Source: Actinoplanes oblitus
GTDB lineage: Bacteria > Actinomycetota > Actinomycetes > Mycobacteriales > Micromonosporaceae
Direction of reading: 5' to 3'
Assembly: GCF_030252345.1 (NCBI RefSeq)
Contig: NZ_CP126980.1
Coordinates: forward strand, 891,501 to 955,500
Length of the DNA: 64,000 nucleotides
Numbering within the stretch: the first letter of the stretch is position 1; each line of letters opens with the position of its first letter. The notes under the pieces are model-generated. The model was given only the letters and a program-made list of their open reading frames with translations. It was not told the origin of the DNA and ran no database searches. A program made the position numbers and the translations under genes. Below, one piece after another: positions 25,674 through 36,200 of this stretch.

Positions 25674-26030
25674 TCAGCGGCGGCGGGAGAGCCGCCGCAA
25701 TTGAGCGATGCGCGCTGTAGCGAAAGCCGCGGTGGCGATCCCGAAGCCGGTTGCGGCGATCGTCAGGGCCAGCGCCAAGGGCACGCTGCCGTGCATCCAC
25801 AGGAAGGTCACTTCAACCTTGCGGGTGTTCTGCAGCATGAAAACGATGAGAACCACCAGCAACAGGGTGGCTGTGCAAATAGCGGTCCAGGTGGCTCCGA
25901 TCCTGGTGGAGGGCACCTGAAGTTGCGACGGCTGCCGTGACGGGGATGCGCCTTGAGCATCTGTCGACCGGTCGGCCGGGTCTGCGGCACCGATGGCGCC
26001 TGGAGTGGTGGGAGAACGCGGAGCGGACAT
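25674..26030 (-). CDS. LapA-domain (DUF1049) small membrane protein
   Basis: 118 aa from ATG 26030, with AGGGGA upstream. The N-terminal 45 residues are polar. Two membrane helices follow (TWTAICTATLLLVVLIVFMLQNT and VPLALALTIAATGFGIATAAF), linked by the family signature QNTRKVEVTFLWMHGSVPL. The C-terminus is a basic RIAQLRRLSRRR. LapA-like proteins are implicated in envelope assembly in proteobacteria, but the actinobacterial role is not known. The gene follows the antiporter gene in the same direction, 179 bp downstream. Confidence 0.82.
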   Translation of the reverse strand: MSAPRSPTTPGAIGAADPADRSTDAQGASPSRQPSQLQVPSTRIGATWTAICTATLLLVVLIVFMLQNTRKVEVTFLWMHGSVPLALALTIAATGFGIATAAFATARIAQLRRLSRRR

Positions 26031-26209
26031 GACATCCCCTGAATGGAGCCGGTGTGGCGCACCTCAGGTGGGATGCCGTCGATTCCGGGATGTCCCAACC
26101 GTACTCCTGTTCGGCCTGCCGAAACGAGTTCGTGGCCGACCGATATCACCAGGGCGGCAGCTACTCCCACGCTGTCCGGGAGCCAGAGCGGCGGTGTCGC
26201 CAGATCGGC

Positions 26210-27916
26210 TCAGGTACGTTCTCGCCGGCGTACCGGCCGGTCGGGCAGGAGTCCTTCCTCGTGATCGAGTTCGCGTTCCAGCACCCGCAGCCCCACATCG
26301 GGCAGCCGACCGGCATCGCGCCACCGCAGCAGCTCCTCCCGCTGAGCATCGATCGCCACCCGGCGGACATGGAGGGCCGCCTCGTACCCCGGCGACACCG
26401 GCAGACACGTCGAGTCACTTTCCCGCAGCAGGGTGAGCCGGCCCTGGTAACGGGTCATCCGAGTGCCGAGTTGCCCGCGCATCGTCTCGATCACATGGGC
26501 GTGGATGTCATCGTGCTCCTGTGTCTCCAACTCGTCGAGCGCGGCGAGAGCGGCCTGCACAGAGGCCGAACGCGCCTCGTTGCGAAGGCGGGCCTGGTCT
26601 TTCTCGCCGGCGTGGAGCCCGAGTGCCCGGACAATCGGCGCGAAGGTGAGTCCTTGACCGACCAGGGTGACGAATACGACAACGAAGGTGCAGAACACCA
26701 ACAGGTCACGAGCGGGGAAGGGCACGCCGCCGTCGGTGACCAGCGGAATGGTGGAGATCGCCGCAAGGCTGATCACTCCGCGGGTTCCCGACCAGCTCAG
26801 AGCGACGACCTCACGGCGGGTCAGTCGCTGGTCGCGCCGTCGGTCAGCCGGCGACAGCCTCGTACCGTCCGCGTCGTCACCGGTGTCCCGGTCCGACCGG
26901 TCACCGCCCAGCCAGGTGTGCAGTGAGCGCGGCATCGACTGGGTGAGGACCAGCCACACCGGTCGCAGCACGAGGACGATACCGAGGCTGATCGTGACGG
27001 CGATGACGATGGTGGTGGTGTCGTACCGCGTCAGCCCCTGTACGACGTCGGGCAGTTGCTGGCCGATCAGCAGGAACACGCATCCTTCGAGTAGGAAGTC
27101 GACCAGCCGCCACACCGCGCTGGTCTGTAGTCGGCCCGCGCCCGAGGCCGACCGAGGCGAGTGATGCCCGACGACGAGCCCGGCGATGACCACCGCCAGC
27201 ACGCCGGACACGTGAACGTTCTCCCCGATCAGGTAGGCGCCGAACGGGGTGGCCAGCGAGACCGCGTTGGCCATCATCGGATCGCTGGCCAGCGGCCGGG
27301 ACAGAAGACGGACGGCGAAGGCGACCAGCACGCCCACGGCCACCCCGCCGGCCGCCGCGATCAGGAACCGGCCCAGTGCGGACGGCAACGAGAAGTCGTC
27401 ACCCGTGGCCGCGGCGACGGCGACGCTCAGGATGGTGAGGGCGGTCGCGTCGTTGAGCAGCCCCTCACCCTGAATCAGCGTGACGATTTTCGGGGGCAGC
27501 CCTACCCGCCGCCCGACCGCCAGGGCGGCCACCGGGTCCGGCGGTGCCACCGCCGCACCGATCGCGATACCGGCGGCCAGGGTCGCGCCGGTGACGAACC
27601 AAGCGAAGCAGAAGCCGATCGCCAGCGCCGTCAGCAGAACCAGGATCACCGACAGGCTCATCACCGTACGCAGGTTGCGGCGGATCCCGTGCAGGGACGA
27701 GTCCAGGGCCGCGCTGTACAGCAGCGGTGGCAACAGCAGCGTCAGCACGATGTCCGGGTCCAGCGACATATTGGGCCCCGGCAGCAACGCGTAGCCGACA
27801 CCGATGATCGGCAGCAGCGCCGCCGCGGGCAACCCGGTCCGATTGGCGATCCACCGCACCACCACGACCACTGCGACCGCGGCCAGGACGAACACCAGGG
27901 ACGATTCGACGCTCAC
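26210..27916 (-). CDS. CPA1-family Na+(K+)/H+ antiporter
   Basis: 568 aa from GTG 27916, chosen for the GGGAGG site 8 nt upstream; the open frame extends to 28000 without support. It has 11-12 membrane helices with the CPA1 motifs APPDPVAALAV (ion-binding Asp), QGEGLLNDATAL and SWSGTRGVISLAA. The C-terminal cytosolic tail of about 150 residues is helical and charged (NEARSASVQAALAALDELETQEHDDIH), probably a regulatory domain. It exchanges Na+ or K+ for H+ and so sets cytosolic pH. It is the last gene of the stress island, with the LapA-like gene behind it and the AraC gene divergent. Confidence 0.92.
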   Translation of the reverse strand: MSVESSLVFVLAAVAVVVVVRWIANRTGLPAAALLPIIGVGYALLPGPNMSLDPDIVLTLLLPPLLYSAALDSSLHGIRRNLRTVMSLSVILVLLTALAIGFCFAWFVTGATLAAGIAIGAAVAPPDPVAALAVGRRVGLPPKIVTLIQGEGLLNDATALTILSVAVAAATGDDFSLPSALGRFLIAAAGGVAVGVLVAFAVRLLSRPLASDPMMANAVSLATPFGAYLIGENVHVSGVLAVVIAGLVVGHHSPRSASGAGRLQTSAVWRLVDFLLEGCVFLLIGQQLPDVVQGLTRYDTTTIVIAVTISLGIVLVLRPVWLVLTQSMPRSLHTWLGGDRSDRDTGDDADGTRLSPADRRRDQRLTRREVVALSWSGTRGVISLAAISTIPLVTDGGVPFPARDLLVFCTFVVVFVTLVGQGLTFAPIVRALGLHAGEKDQARLRNEARSASVQAALAALDELETQEHDDIHAHVIETMRGQLGTRMTRYQGRLTLLRESDSTCLPVSPGYEAALHVRRVAIDAQREELLRWRDAGRLPDVGLRVLERELDHEEGLLPDRPVRRRERT

Positions 27917-28134
27917 CGTCCCATCCTCCCGGATCACCCGCCGCCGCCCCGGAAGAATGGGTGCGAGGTCAGCGTGGACGGCCCGTGTCCGAGCGTGCAC
28001 AGCCCGCGCTGCGGAGGCTTGTCGTGCTGGTTGCTGTCGTCGCCTCGATCCGTGTCGGATCGCCGCCCATCCGACGCAACGTGGCGAGGGCTTCCCTGAC
28101 GTTTTCAGCGCCTATGGTTAGGAAACCTTCCAAC

Positions 28135-28148
28135 TAGACTGATCGGCA
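28135..28148 (+). promoter_or_regulatory. Candidate promoter -10 for AraC gene (leaderless)
   Basis: TAGACT (28135-28140) lies 7 nt before the ATG at 28148, so a transcript would begin at or next to the start codon. No Shine-Dalgarno is present. A GGAA-N3-TTCC repeat lies immediately upstream, where a repressor could sit. Confidence 0.4.
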
Positions 28149-29020
28149 TGCGTCGATGGGCTGACCCCCTGCCGCGACATGACCTCGAGGTGCCCGACCC
28201 CGAGGTCCTCCCGTTCGCCATCGGCACGTTCGACCGGATCGGCCCGCTCGCGCACGCCGACTTCGCGCACCGGCACACGTTCTACGAGATCGACTTCGTC
28301 ACCGGTGGCCACGGGGCCCATGTGGTGGACCTCGCCGAGCGGGCGCTGTGCCCGCCGCACCTCTGCTTCGTCACCCCGGGCCAGATCCACTACTGGCGGG
28401 CTTCCGGGCTGCGAGGCCACGTCGTCCTCTGCACCGACGACTTCCTGCTCGCCCACCCCGGCGACCGGGAGGCGCTGCACCTGCTCGCCGCCCTGCCGTG
28501 GCGGCGGTTGGATCCGGCGGAGGCCGGGCGCATCCGGTGGCTGATCCGGCAGATGGAGCGGGAGCGTCACGCCCGGGAGGCCGGCTTCGCGACGGCCCTG
28601 CAGTCGTACCTGCACCTGCTGATCGTCGAGGCCGGCCGCCTGCACCGGGGCCGGCCGCCGGGCGGCGGGGAGCCGGCCGCCAGTCTGGTCCGGCGGTTCC
28701 GGGAGTTGCTCGCCGACGAGGATTTCGGCGAGTGGACGGTCGCCGCCTACGCCGCCCGGCTCGGGGTCTCGGCGAGCGCTCTGAACGAGACGGTCCGGCA
28801 GGCCATGGGCGCCACGCCCGGTCAGGTGATCCGCCGGCTGCGCACGCTGGAGGCGAAGCGGCTGCTGGCGGGCGCGGAGCTCTCCGTCACCCAGGTGGCG
28901 CGGCGGCTCGGCTTCGCCGATCCGGCCTACTTCTGCCGCTTCTTCCGGCGGGAGACGGGGCGCACGCCGGGTGGTTTCCGCGATGGCGTACGCGAAAAGC
29001 ACCAGCATCCCGGCGTCTAG
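28148..29020 (+). CDS. AraC-family transcriptional regulator
   Basis: 290 aa. The N-terminal cupin-like sensor domain (about 20-110) contains HADFAHRHTFYEIDFVTGG and PPHLCFVTPGQIHYW. The C-terminal AraC DNA-binding domain (about 185-285) has both helix-turn-helix units, TVAAYAARLGVSASALNETV and SVTQVARRLGFADPAYFCRF, followed by FRRETGRTPGGFR. The ATG at 28148 has no ribosome-binding site and probably starts a leaderless message. It lies 73 bp upstream of the dioxygenase gene in the same direction, so regulation of that gene by an aromatic or related effector is a reasonable inference. It may also affect the divergent antiporter. Confidence 0.92.
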   Translation: MRRWADPLPRHDLEVPDPEVLPFAIGTFDRIGPLAHADFAHRHTFYEIDFVTGGHGAHVVDLAERALCPPHLCFVTPGQIHYWRASGLRGHVVLCTDDFLLAHPGDREALHLLAALPWRRLDPAEAGRIRWLIRQMERERHAREAGFATALQSYLHLLIVEAGRLHRGRPPGGGEPAASLVRRFRELLADEDFGEWTVAAYAARLGVSASALNETVRQAMGATPGQVIRRLRTLEAKRLLAGAELSVTQVARRLGFADPAYFCRFFRRETGRTPGGFRDGVREKHQHPGV

Positions 29021-29093
29021 TCCATCGCCGTAGATCAATGGCGTTCGTAGTGTCGAGCCGATCCCATCCAGCGTGGACCAGAGGAGATCTGAC

Positions 29094-29894
29094 ATGCCCG
29101 AACCGTCAGGCATCAGCCGCAAGAGTCTGCTGAAGGCGGCGGCGCTCGCCGTCCCGGCACCGCTGCTGATGGCCGGTGCCGCCCGCGCGATGACCGGCGA
29201 CCGGCTGGAACCGACCCCGTTCTGCGACGACGGCGACGATCCCACGCCGCCGCAGATCGAAGGCCCCTACTTCAAGCCGTCGTCACCGCAGCGCGGCTCG
29301 CTGCTCGAGCCCGGCATGGCCGGCACCCGCCTGACCGTCACCGGGTACGTCTTCGGTACCGGCTGCCAGCCCCTGGGCAACGTCCTGCTGGATTTCTGGC
29401 AGGCCGACGACAACGGGGCGTACGACAACGCGGGCTTCCGCCTGCGCGGCCACCAGTACACCAACGCGCAGGGTGCCTTCACCCTGACCACCATCGTGCC
29501 CGGGCTCTACCCCGGACGCACCCGGCACATCCACGTCAAGGCGCAGGCGCCGAACCGCCCGGTGCTCACCACGCAGCTGTACTTCCCGAACGAGCCGCGG
29601 AACACCACCGACACGCTGTTCGACCCGCGCCTGCTCATGACGGTACGCCCGGTCGGCAGCGCCAAGGAGGCGTCCTTCGACTTCGTCCTGAGTGTCGCGC
29701 CGTCGCCCGGAACGCCGTCGCCGAGCGGGTCGAGCCGGCCGCCGCAGCCGGGCGGCACCTGGGCGCCGGACATCGCGTACGCGATCGGCGCGCAGGTCAC
29801 CTACGCCGGCGTGACGTACCGCTGCCTGCAGGGGCACACCTCGATGGCCGGCTGGGAGCCGCCGAACGTGCCGGCCCTGTGGCAGCGCGTCTGA
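29094..29894 (+). CDS. Secreted intradiol ring-cleavage dioxygenase fused to a CBM5/12 module
   Basis: 266 aa from ATG 29094 (GGAG 9 nt upstream). The signal region ISRKSLLKAAALAVPAPLL is Tat-like but has RK rather than RR. The catalytic domain (about 40-200) holds IEGPYFKPSSP, WQADDNGAYDN and GLYPGRTRHIHVKA, which carries the Tyr-His-x-His iron ligands. After a Pro/Ser linker, the last 45 residues (TWAPDIAYAIGAQVTYAGVTYRCLQ) match a CBM5/12 chitin/cellulose-binding module. A similar fusion has been characterised in a cellulolytic Streptomyces, acting on catechol-type lignin fragments. It is probably exported to work on phenolics bound to plant or fungal polymer. A good terminator follows. 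Confidence 0.88.
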   Translation: MPEPSGISRKSLLKAAALAVPAPLLMAGAARAMTGDRLEPTPFCDDGDDPTPPQIEGPYFKPSSPQRGSLLEPGMAGTRLTVTGYVFGTGCQPLGNVLLDFWQADDNGAYDNAGFRLRGHQYTNAQGAFTLTTIVPGLYPGRTRHIHVKAQAPNRPVLTTQLYFPNEPRNTTDTLFDPRLLMTVRPVGSAKEASFDFVLSVAPSPGTPSPSGSSRPPQPGGTWAPDIAYAIGAQVTYAGVTYRCLQGHTSMAGWEPPNVPALWQRV

Positions 29895-29905
29895 GAGTCC
29901 CGAAC

Positions 29906-29940
29906 GTCCCCGTGGGTGCATGGCCCGCGGGGACGTTTTC
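29906..29940 (+). terminator. Terminator after dioxygenase gene
   Basis: A GC-rich hairpin (cgtccccg...cggggacg, extended by further pairs) with an 8-nt loop and followed by TTTTC, 12 bp after the stop. A standard intrinsic terminator. Confidence 0.85.
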
Positions 29941-30220
29941 GTTCGGTGCGCCCGCCGTTTACAGCTTGTCCGGAAGCGCTTACGGTGATCGCAATCGATC
30001 AAGATCACACGGGGGATCGTTCCATGTCGAGCGCGCACCGGCGTTCCAAAAGAGTGGCTTGTCAAGCTTCACCCATCTTGTGACGCCCGAAGAGCAGCCG
30101 TCCGGCGGATGACCGCCTGAAACTCCTCCTCGCCGACCCCGGCGCCACAGCGGTGTGGGCAGCCGTGGGTGACCCCTGCGCGGGAACCCCCCCCGTTCAT
30201 ACCCCTGGGAGAAGTCCACT
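29941..30220. other. Promoter and leader region of first Rhs gene
   Basis: Between the dioxygenase terminator and the first Rhs gene, without a gene. It contains the promoter at 29959-29987, about 225 nt of probable 5' UTR, a C8 homopolymer near 30189, and a GGGAG ribosome-binding site before the ATG. Confidence 0.5.
29959..29987 (+). promoter_or_regulatory. Promoter of first Rhs gene
   Basis: TTTACA (29959-29964), a 17-nt spacer and TACGGT (29982-29987). This is a good housekeeping-type actinobacterial promoter. The second Rhs gene has a near-matching one (TTTACT-N17-TAGCAT), which suggests shared regulation. Confidence 0.6.
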
Positions 30221-33200
30221 ATGAGTCGTGCACGTCCTCCGTCGGGCGTACCCGCACGGAGACCCGCCCGCCGGCGTTGGCAGGCGCGGATCGCCGTCGT
30301 CGCGCTGGGCCTGCTGGTCCTGCCGACGATGGCGATCCAGCCGGCGAATGCCGCGAAGCCCCGTCCGGTGCCGCTGACCCCGCAGGTGGAGAAGCTGGAC
30401 AAGGTCGGTGGCGAGGCCGCGGGACTGCCCCGCGAGCGGGTCGTCCCGCCGTCCGCGAAGCTGCCCGCGCCGGTGTGGCCGGCGGCCGACGCGCCCGTTC
30501 CGGTCCGCTGGGCGAAGGCACCGCAGGGCGCGGGCGCACGCACCCTGGCACCGGATGCCGCCGGGACGGCGGCGACCGGTGCGGTGAGCGCGAAGGTCGT
30601 CGACCGCGCCCGGCTGCCGCAGCGGTGGCGTGCCGGGATGGTCACCCGGGTGACCGGACCGGCCGCCGGTACCGCGTCGCTGAGCCTGGACTACTCCTCC
30701 TTCCGGTACGCGTACGGCGCCGACTGGTCGTCGCGGCTGCGCGCCTGGCGTATCCCCGAGTGCGCCCTGACCACGCCGGACCAGGCCGGTTGTGCGGCCA
30801 CGCCGCTGGCGTCACGCAACGACCCGGCGCAGCAGAAGGTGACAGCGGAGGTGCCGGTCTCCGCCACGGCGAGCACCCTGGTGGCGCTGGCGGCCGAGCC
30901 CTCCGGCGACTCCGGTGACTTCACCGCCACCTCGCTGGCCTCCTCCTCCACCTGGTCGGCGGGCGGCTCGACCGGCGACTTCACCTGGAGCTATCCGGTA
31001 CGCACGCCGCCCGGCATCGGCGGCACCCCGCCGTCGATCTCCCTCGGCTACTCCTCGGGCAGCGTGGACGGGCGCTCGTCGGCCTCGAACAACCAGCCGT
31101 CCTGGATCGGTGAGGGCTTCGGCTACTCGCCCGGGTTCATCGAGCGGTCCTACGTGTCGTGCAACGACGACAAGGCCGGTGACGACAACAACCCCACCTA
31201 CAGCGGTGACCTGTGCTGGCGGTCCAGCAACGCGACGATGTCGCTGGGCAGCACCAGTACGGAGCTGATCTACGAGTCGGGCAAGGGCTGGCACGGCCGT
31301 GCCGAGGACGGTTCGAAGGTCGAGCAGCTGACCGGCACGAGCAACGACGACGACAACGGCGAGTACTGGAAGATCACCACGACCGACGGCACCCAGTACT
31401 TCTTCGGCCTCAACAAGCTGCCGGGGGAGACCTCCACGACCAACTCGGCGTGGACGGTGCCGGTCTACGGCAACCACGCGGGCGAGCCGGGGCACGCCGA
31501 CACGTTCGCCGGGTCGCGGCTGACCCAGGCGTGGCGGTGGAACCTGGACTACTCGATCGACGTGCACGGCAACACCACGTCGTACTGGTACGACACGGAG
31601 ACCAACCAGTACGCGGCGGAGGGCACCAAGTCCAAGAACGTGTCGTACGTGCGGGGCGGCAACCTGGCCCGCATCGACTACGGCACCTGGGACCGGAGCA
31701 GCACCGACCGGTCGGTCGCCGCGCTGGCACAGGTGAACTTCACGACCGCGGACCGGTGCCTGTCGGACTGCTCGACCCACGACGGCGCGCACTGGCCGGA
31801 CACCCCGTGGGACCAGGAGTGCAAGGCCGGCGCGACGTCGTGTGAGGGCTTCTCGCCGACGTTCTGGACCACCAAGCGGCTGGCGAAGATCACCACCCGG
31901 ATCTGGGACACCACGAAGGCGACGCCGGCGTGGCAGGACGTCGACTCGTACACCCTGACGCACACGTTCCCGTCGCCGGGCGACGGGCAACGGCCGGGCC
32001 TGTGGCTGGACTCCATCGTGCACGCCGGTCTGGTGGGCGGCACGGTGGCCACCCCGCCGGTGTCGTTCGACCCGGTGGCGATGCCGAACCGGGTGCTGAC
32101 CAAGACGAACACCACCAACAACTGGCAGCGGATGGCCGCCATCCACACCGAGACCGGTGCCGTCATCCAGGTGACGTACTCGCTGCCGGAGTGTTCCAGC
32201 GGGAACCTGCCTGACTCGCCGCAGAACAACACCAAGCTGTGCTACCCCGTGGTCGGCCCGGACCCCTACTCCACCGACGGCGGCAGCATCACCGAGTGGT
32301 GGCACAAGTACGTGGTGCGGCAGGTGACCGAGACCGATGTGCAGTTGCAGGACGGGCACCAGGCGCCGGTGAAGAACACCTATTACACGTACGAGGGTGC
32401 GCCGGCCTGGCATTACGCCGATGACGACGGGTTGAGCAAGCCGAAGTACAAGACGTGGAACCAGTTCCGTGGGTTCGCCAGTGTGCTGACCCAGGTCGGT
32501 GACAGCGACAAGACGCTGAAGAAGACCACCTACCTGCGGGGCATGCACGGTGACAAGCTGGCGCCGTCGGGTGGTACCCGCAGCGTGACCGTGCCGGCGT
32601 CGCTGGGCTCGGAGACGGTGTACGACGAGGACGAGTTCGCCGGCATGATCCGGGAGGAGGTGGTCTACAACGGGACCACCGACAAGCCGGTGTCCAAGAC
32701 GGTGAACGTGCCGTGGCGTTCGCCGGCGCTGGCCTCGCGCACCATCAACGGCGACACCGCCGAGGCCCGGTACACCGGGATCAAGACCACCTACACCGGT
32801 ACGGCGCTCGGCGTCGACGGGGCGCGGGGCTGGCGGGTCACCAGCCAGGTCAGCACCTTCGACGACACCTACGGCACGGTGCAGACCCTGCAGGACAGCG
32901 GCGACCTGGCCAAGTCCGGTGACGAGAAGTGCACCACCACCGTCTACCACCGCAACACCGCCAAGAACCTGGTTAAGCTGGCCGGCCGGGTCACCGTCAC
33001 CACCCTGGTGTGCGGCACCGCGCCGTCGAGCCCGGACCACCTGGTCTCCGACACGCAGTACTTCTACGACAAGGCGACCAGCGCGAGCACCGCGCCGGTA
33101 CGGGGTGACGTCACCCGCACCGACGTACTCAAGGACTGGGTGGCCGGGTCCGGTACCACGTGGCTGACCTCGACGCAGGCGAGCTTCGACGACTTCGGCC

Positions 33201-36200
33201 GCACCATCGGGTCCTCGGACACCCGGGGCAACACCACCTCCACCGAGTTCAGCCCGGCCAACTCGCTGATCACCAGCCGGGTCGACAAGAACGCGCTGGG
33301 CTGGGCGACCACCACCGTGGTCAACCCGGCGTGGGGCAGCACCGCCAAGGTCACCGACATGAACGGCCGGGTCAGCGAGGGCGACTACGACGCGCTGGGC
33401 CGGACCACGAACGTGTGGAACGTCCGGTGGAGCCGGGCCGACCACCCGACGCAGCCCGCCCTGCGCTTCACCTACTACTACAGCCAGAACCGCAGCGGAT
33501 ATCCGTACGTCAAGACCGAGGCGCTGAACGCGGGCGGCGGGATCGACGTCAGCTACGAGATCTTCGACGGTCTGCTGCGGTCGCGGCAGACGCAGAAGGC
33601 CGCGGTCGGCGGTGGCCGGGTGGTCACCGACAAGCTGTACGACGCGCACGGCCGGGTGGCGATGGAGTACGCCGCGCACGCCGAGCCGGGCGATCCGTCG
33701 GGCACCCTGTGGTGGGAGCCGGAGTGGTCGGTGCCGGCGCAGACGGTGAACGTCTACGACCGGGCGGACCGGGTCACCGACGCGATCTTCCGGTCCGGTG
33801 ACGGCGTGACCAACATGGTGGAGAAGTGGCGCACCAGGACCAGCTACGAGGGTGACCGGACCACGGTGATCCCGCCGGCCGGGGGCACGCCGCAGACCAC
33901 CGTTTCCGACGCCAAGGGCCGTACCGTCGAGCTGCGGCAATACACCGCGGCGTCCGGCACGGCCGGGGCATTCGACACCATGAAGTACGTGTACGACAGC
34001 CGGGACCGGTTGAGCACGGTCACCGATTCGTCGAACAACCAGTGGAAGTACACGTACGACATCCGGGGCCGCAAGATCGAGGTCCGTGACCCGGACAAGG
34101 GCGTCACGAAGTCCTGGTACAACGACAGCGACGACCTGATCAAGACGACCGACGCCCGGGACGAGACGCTCGCGTACGCGTACGACATCCTGGGTCGCAA
34201 GACCGCCCTCTACGACGACGCGGTGGCCGACGCGAACAAGCGGGCCGAGTGGAAGTACGACAAGCTGTACACCGGCGTCACGGTCAAGGGCCAGCTGACC
34301 GAGAAGATCCGGTACGACAACGGCAACGCGTACAAGTGGCAGGCCCGCGGCTTCACCGGCGACTACAAGGTCTCCGGGGAGCAGTGGGTGATCCCGGCGG
34401 CGGAGACCGGGCTGGCCGGCACGTACATCTACGGGCACTCCTACTCGCCGTTCGACGGCTCGGAGACCAGCGTCAGCTACCCGTCGGCCGGTGGGATCGT
34501 CGACGAGCAGGTGACCACCGCGTACGACAAGACGTCCGGCCTGGCCACCTCGCTGACCTCGGCGTGGTCGGCGGTGGGCAGCTACGTGGCCGGTCAGGCG
34601 TACAGCGCGTACGGCGAGCCGACGGTGACCACCATGAAGATCGCCGGTGGGGTGTACACCCAGCAGGCGATCGCCTACGAGCTGGACACCCGGCGGACGC
34701 AGCAGATCAAGGTCAAGCCGGAGACCGCCACCGGTACCGTCGCCGAGCGCGGCTACACCTGGGACCCGGCCGGGAACCTGACCTCGATCGCCGACGCGCC
34801 GCAGGTCGGGCCGGCCGACACGCAGTGCTTCGGGTACGACGCGCTGCGCCGGCTGACCTCGGCGTGGACGCCGAAGGCCGGCGTGACCTGCGGCAGCACG
34901 CCGTCGGTTGCCGACCTGGGCGGGGCGGCGCCGTACTGGCTGGAGTGGTCGTTCGACAGCCTCGGCAACCGCACCCGGGAGGTGTCGCACTCCAGCGTGG
35001 GTGACACCGTGCGGGACTACACGATCCCGCCGTCCGGCACCGACGCGGTACGCCCGCACGCGGTGACCGCGATGAAGACGACCGGGCCGGCCGGCACCAG
35101 CACGATCAACTACGACTACGACAACACCGGCAACATGAAGGCCCGCGGTGCTCAGGCGCTGACCTGGGACGCCGAGGGCAAGCTGGCGACCACTGCCGAG
35201 AACGGGCAGACCACCACCAGCCTGTACGACGCCGACGGCACCCGGCTGCTGCGCCGCGACGCCGGCGGCACCACCCTGTTCCTGCCGAACAACGAGGTAC
35301 GCAAGAGCGCCGCCGGGATCAGCGGCACGCGGTACTACACCTTCAACGGCAAGACCGTCGCCTCACGTACCAACGTGGCGCAGAGCCTGACCTGGCTCTT
35401 CGACGACCACCAGGGCACCCAGCAGGTGGCCGTCAACGCGTACACCCAGAAGGTCGACATCCGCCGGCAGACGCCGTACGGCGAGGCGCGGGGCACCAAC
35501 CCGGCCTGGCCGAACGCCAAGGGCTTCGTCGGCGGCGACAACGATCCCACCGGCCTGGTCCACATCGGCGCCCGCGAGTACGACCCGGCCCTCGGCCGGT
35601 TCATCTCGGTCGACCCGGTGCAGGACCTCAACGATCCGCAGCAGTGGAACGGGTACGCGTACGCCCACAACAACCCGACCACCTCGGCCGACCCGACCGG
35701 TCTGTGGGACAACCCGTGGGCCATCATCGGGGCGATCATCATCGGGGTCGGTGCGGCCCTCGGGGCTGCTGCCGGTTCCACCGGTGGGTCGGGCTCCGGC
35801 TCCGGGTCCGGCTCGGGTTCCGGCTCGGGTTCCGGCTCCGGCTCGGGTGGCAAGGGTGGCGGCGGATCCGGCGGCGGGATAGCCGGCTTCGTGGTCAACA
35901 AGTTCGCCAACATGATGAAACAGAGCGTCAACTGCTTCATGGGTATCTGCGGCCCGGTGGGCGATTACGTCTCCGGCGAGGTGAACGGCGTCCAGCAGCG
36001 GCTCCAGGACGCCTGGGACGGTGCGCAGAACTGGGTGGACCAGAACGTCTTCAAGCCGGCGCAGGACGCCCTCACGTGGGCGAACACCAAGATCAACAGC
36101 CTGGAGTCGAAGATGTTCGGGCTGGGTATCGCCGGTGTGGTCATCGCGATGGGCGGATCCTGCGATCGGAAGCACGGGATGACCGTCTGCAAGGAGAACT

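Noticed and set aside
26031..26209. Possible DosR-like box (GGGACATCCC) upstream of the LapA-like gene
   Set aside because: The half-site spacing is wrong for the 20-bp Dos box and the position is not supported by a second site.
26054..26926. Plus-strand frame with a CxxC pair near its start
   Set aside because: Most of it is antisense to the CPA1 antiporter gene, it has no ribosome-binding site, and its composition is non-coding.
30812..35059. A 1415-codon open frame on the minus strand, opposite the first Rhs gene
   Set aside because: It is the codon-position shadow of the high-GC Rhs gene: Arg/Val/Gly/His-rich, no signal, no domain. Similar shadows opposite the LamG gene (37919-42982) and second Rhs gene (43897-48444) were rejected for the same reason.
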